Origin: Pseudoalteromonas tunicata
GTDB taxonomy: Bacteria > Pseudomonadota > Gammaproteobacteria > Enterobacterales > Alteromonadaceae
Assembly: GCF_002310815.1 (NCBI RefSeq)
Contig: NZ_CP011032.1
Span: 2,210,001 to 2,274,000, forward strand
DNA length: 64,000 nucleotides
Reading direction: 5' to 3'
The stretch's first letter is position 1; every line of letters begins with the position of its first letter. A program made the position numbers and the translations under genes. The notes below the pieces were generated by a model, which was not told where the DNA came from, did no database searches, and saw only the letters and a program-made list of their open reading frames with translations. This document shows, piece after piece, positions 63,055-64,000 of the stretch.

Positions 63055-64000
63055 TATTTTAGCCCCCTTAAACTATACATTGCCGGGCGAGTAATAAATC
63101 GGCGCAGCGGGGCATAACAGGCCCAGACTTGCACCATCAAAATGAGTGTTAATGTTAATAACCAACTATAACCAAATGATATATTAACTATTAATAGCTC
63201 AGTATTAGAGATTATCAGCATCAAAAAAACGCTTGCAAAGGTAAAACCCAGTAGCAGAGCTTTGCTATTTTCACCCAATAATAACCGCAGTATATCGCGC
63301 CCTTTAGCACCAAGCGCCATGCGTGTGCCCCACTCTAACGCCCGCTCATGCACAGTGAAACTGACCATCGCATACAAGCCAGCGGCTCCAATAAACAAAG
63401 TAAAAATAATCAGTATCAAGGTCAGATAAAACGTCATATTAGATAAAAACAACAACTGAGTTTTGTCTTTTTCAAGGCTTTGATAAGAAAAGAGTTGGTA
63501 CTGTGAACCCAGCTGCCCGATAAGTGTCGCAAGCTCATTGCGGCTCATTGCCTGCTGTTTTTGTTTGAACTTGAGCATAATATTATTACGAGTACCATTG
63601 TCAGGTGCATACAAACGGGCAATTGAGCGAGTTTGATTTGGTAAGACCAAATCCTCAACCACTCCCATTATTCGATAGCTCTGCTCAAACAAGGTAATTG
63701 TTTGACCAAGCACCTCGCCATTTTTTGCCAGCATCTTTGCAAAGGTTTCATTAACGATAACCTTTTTGTCTCGTTGCACTAATTGGTTTTGAGTAAAGTT
63801 ATCGCCGCGTAATAATTTTTGGCCAAGTAAACGAAAATAATCTTCATCAATAAATTTTGTTTCTGGCAAATACGGGGTATTGGCTACATCTGTAATCGAG
63901 AATTGACCAAACCATGCCAAAGGTGACAAAGAAACACTCACATCACTTATTGTTGGCTGCTCAAGTAAAGCTAATTTGAGTTGCTGCATTTGCGCTATAT
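63054..64000 (-). CDS. FtsX/MacB-type ABC permease, C-terminal part (cut by window edge)
   Basis: At least 311 residues; the frame stays open to the right edge, so the N terminus lies beyond it. Visible: the end of a MacB_PCD domain (FIDEDYFRLLGQKLLRGDNF, QSYRIMGVVEDLVLP) and the FtsX helices (MTFYLTLILIIFTLFIGAAG; WGTRMALGAKGRDILRLLL; LLGFTFASVFLMLIISNTEL). Its stop overlaps the start of the next permease, so both form one heteromeric transporter operon. Confidence 0.85.
   Translation of the reverse strand, partial: IAQMQQLKLALLEQPTISDVSVSLSPLAWFGQFSITDVANTPYLPETKFIDEDYFRLLGQKLLRGDNFTQNQLVQRDKKVIVNETFAKMLAKNGEVLGQTITLFEQSYRIMGVVEDLVLPNQTRSIARLYAPDNGTRNNIMLKFKQKQQAMSRNELATLIGQLGSQYQLFSYQSLEKDKTQLLFLSNMTFYLTLILIIFTLFIGAAGLYAMVSFTVHERALEWGTRMALGAKGRDILRLLLGENSKALLLGFTFASVFLMLIISNTELLIVNISFGYSWLLTLTLILMVQVWACYAPLRRFITRPAMYSLRGLK

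Overview
The window is a piece of a low-GC gammaproteobacterial chromosome, most likely Pseudoalteromonas or a close relative. The pointers are a YbiT-type ABC-F protein, NhaR, MipA, several methyl-accepting chemotaxis proteins (MCPs), a TonB receptor, and a GH20/deacetylase/deaminase/kinase operon like the oxidative chitin pathway described in Pseudoalteromonas. No rRNA, tRNA or CRISPR array was recognised.

Regions. 0-8 kb is ordinary chromosome: ribosome-hibernation-like protein, NhaR, a periplasmic solute-binding protein, an SDR/LysR divergent pair and an MCP. 8.1-10.1 kb is a small detached gene-cassette island: frameshifted tautomerase, a membrane protein and a VOC protein, all on the minus strand, with an attC site, a MITE and insertion-sequence remnants. 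10.3-14.1 kb holds two secreted proteins of unknown function and a decayed mipA. 14.2-23 kb is a seven-gene minus-strand operon: secreted hexosaminidase, KDG-type kinase, sodium symporter, RidA, D-aminoacylase-family deacetylase, RpiR regulator and a fold-III PLP deaminase. Together these can take N-acetylglucosaminic acid, the oxidised end of LPMO-cut chitin, to KDPG. 23.4-40.1 kb carries a TonB receptor, an S41 peptidase, lipoproteins, an S51/cyanophycinase-like protein preceded by a 27-codon ORF, two MCPs (one frameshifted), a diguanylate cyclase coupled to a solute-binding protein, and a MerR/DUF2938 pair.

40.7-57.8 kb is a sedentary chromosomal integron. The integrase gene intI (plus strand, with a LexA-type box over its promoter) lies at the right. 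An attI region and about a dozen attC-bounded cassettes, all on the minus strand, run away from it. Cassette products include small membrane proteins, DUF4386, DUF1428, two alpha/beta hydrolases, and a DUF262 + HEPN pair that looks like a toxin or antiphage module.

The array is heavily parasitised. An IS1182-like insertion sequence and short MITEs with the same ends sit repeatedly at exactly the same point of attC (after GTT of the R' box, with a GTT duplication). A group IIC intron with a frameshifted reverse transcriptase sits in another R' box, and an IS1111-type element lies inside the array. The same IS/MITE insertions occur in the detached island at 8-10 kb, which ties the two regions together. 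57.8-64 kb returns to core chromosome: REP-like repeats, ybiT, and two coupled FtsX/MacB-type permeases, the second cut by the window edge.
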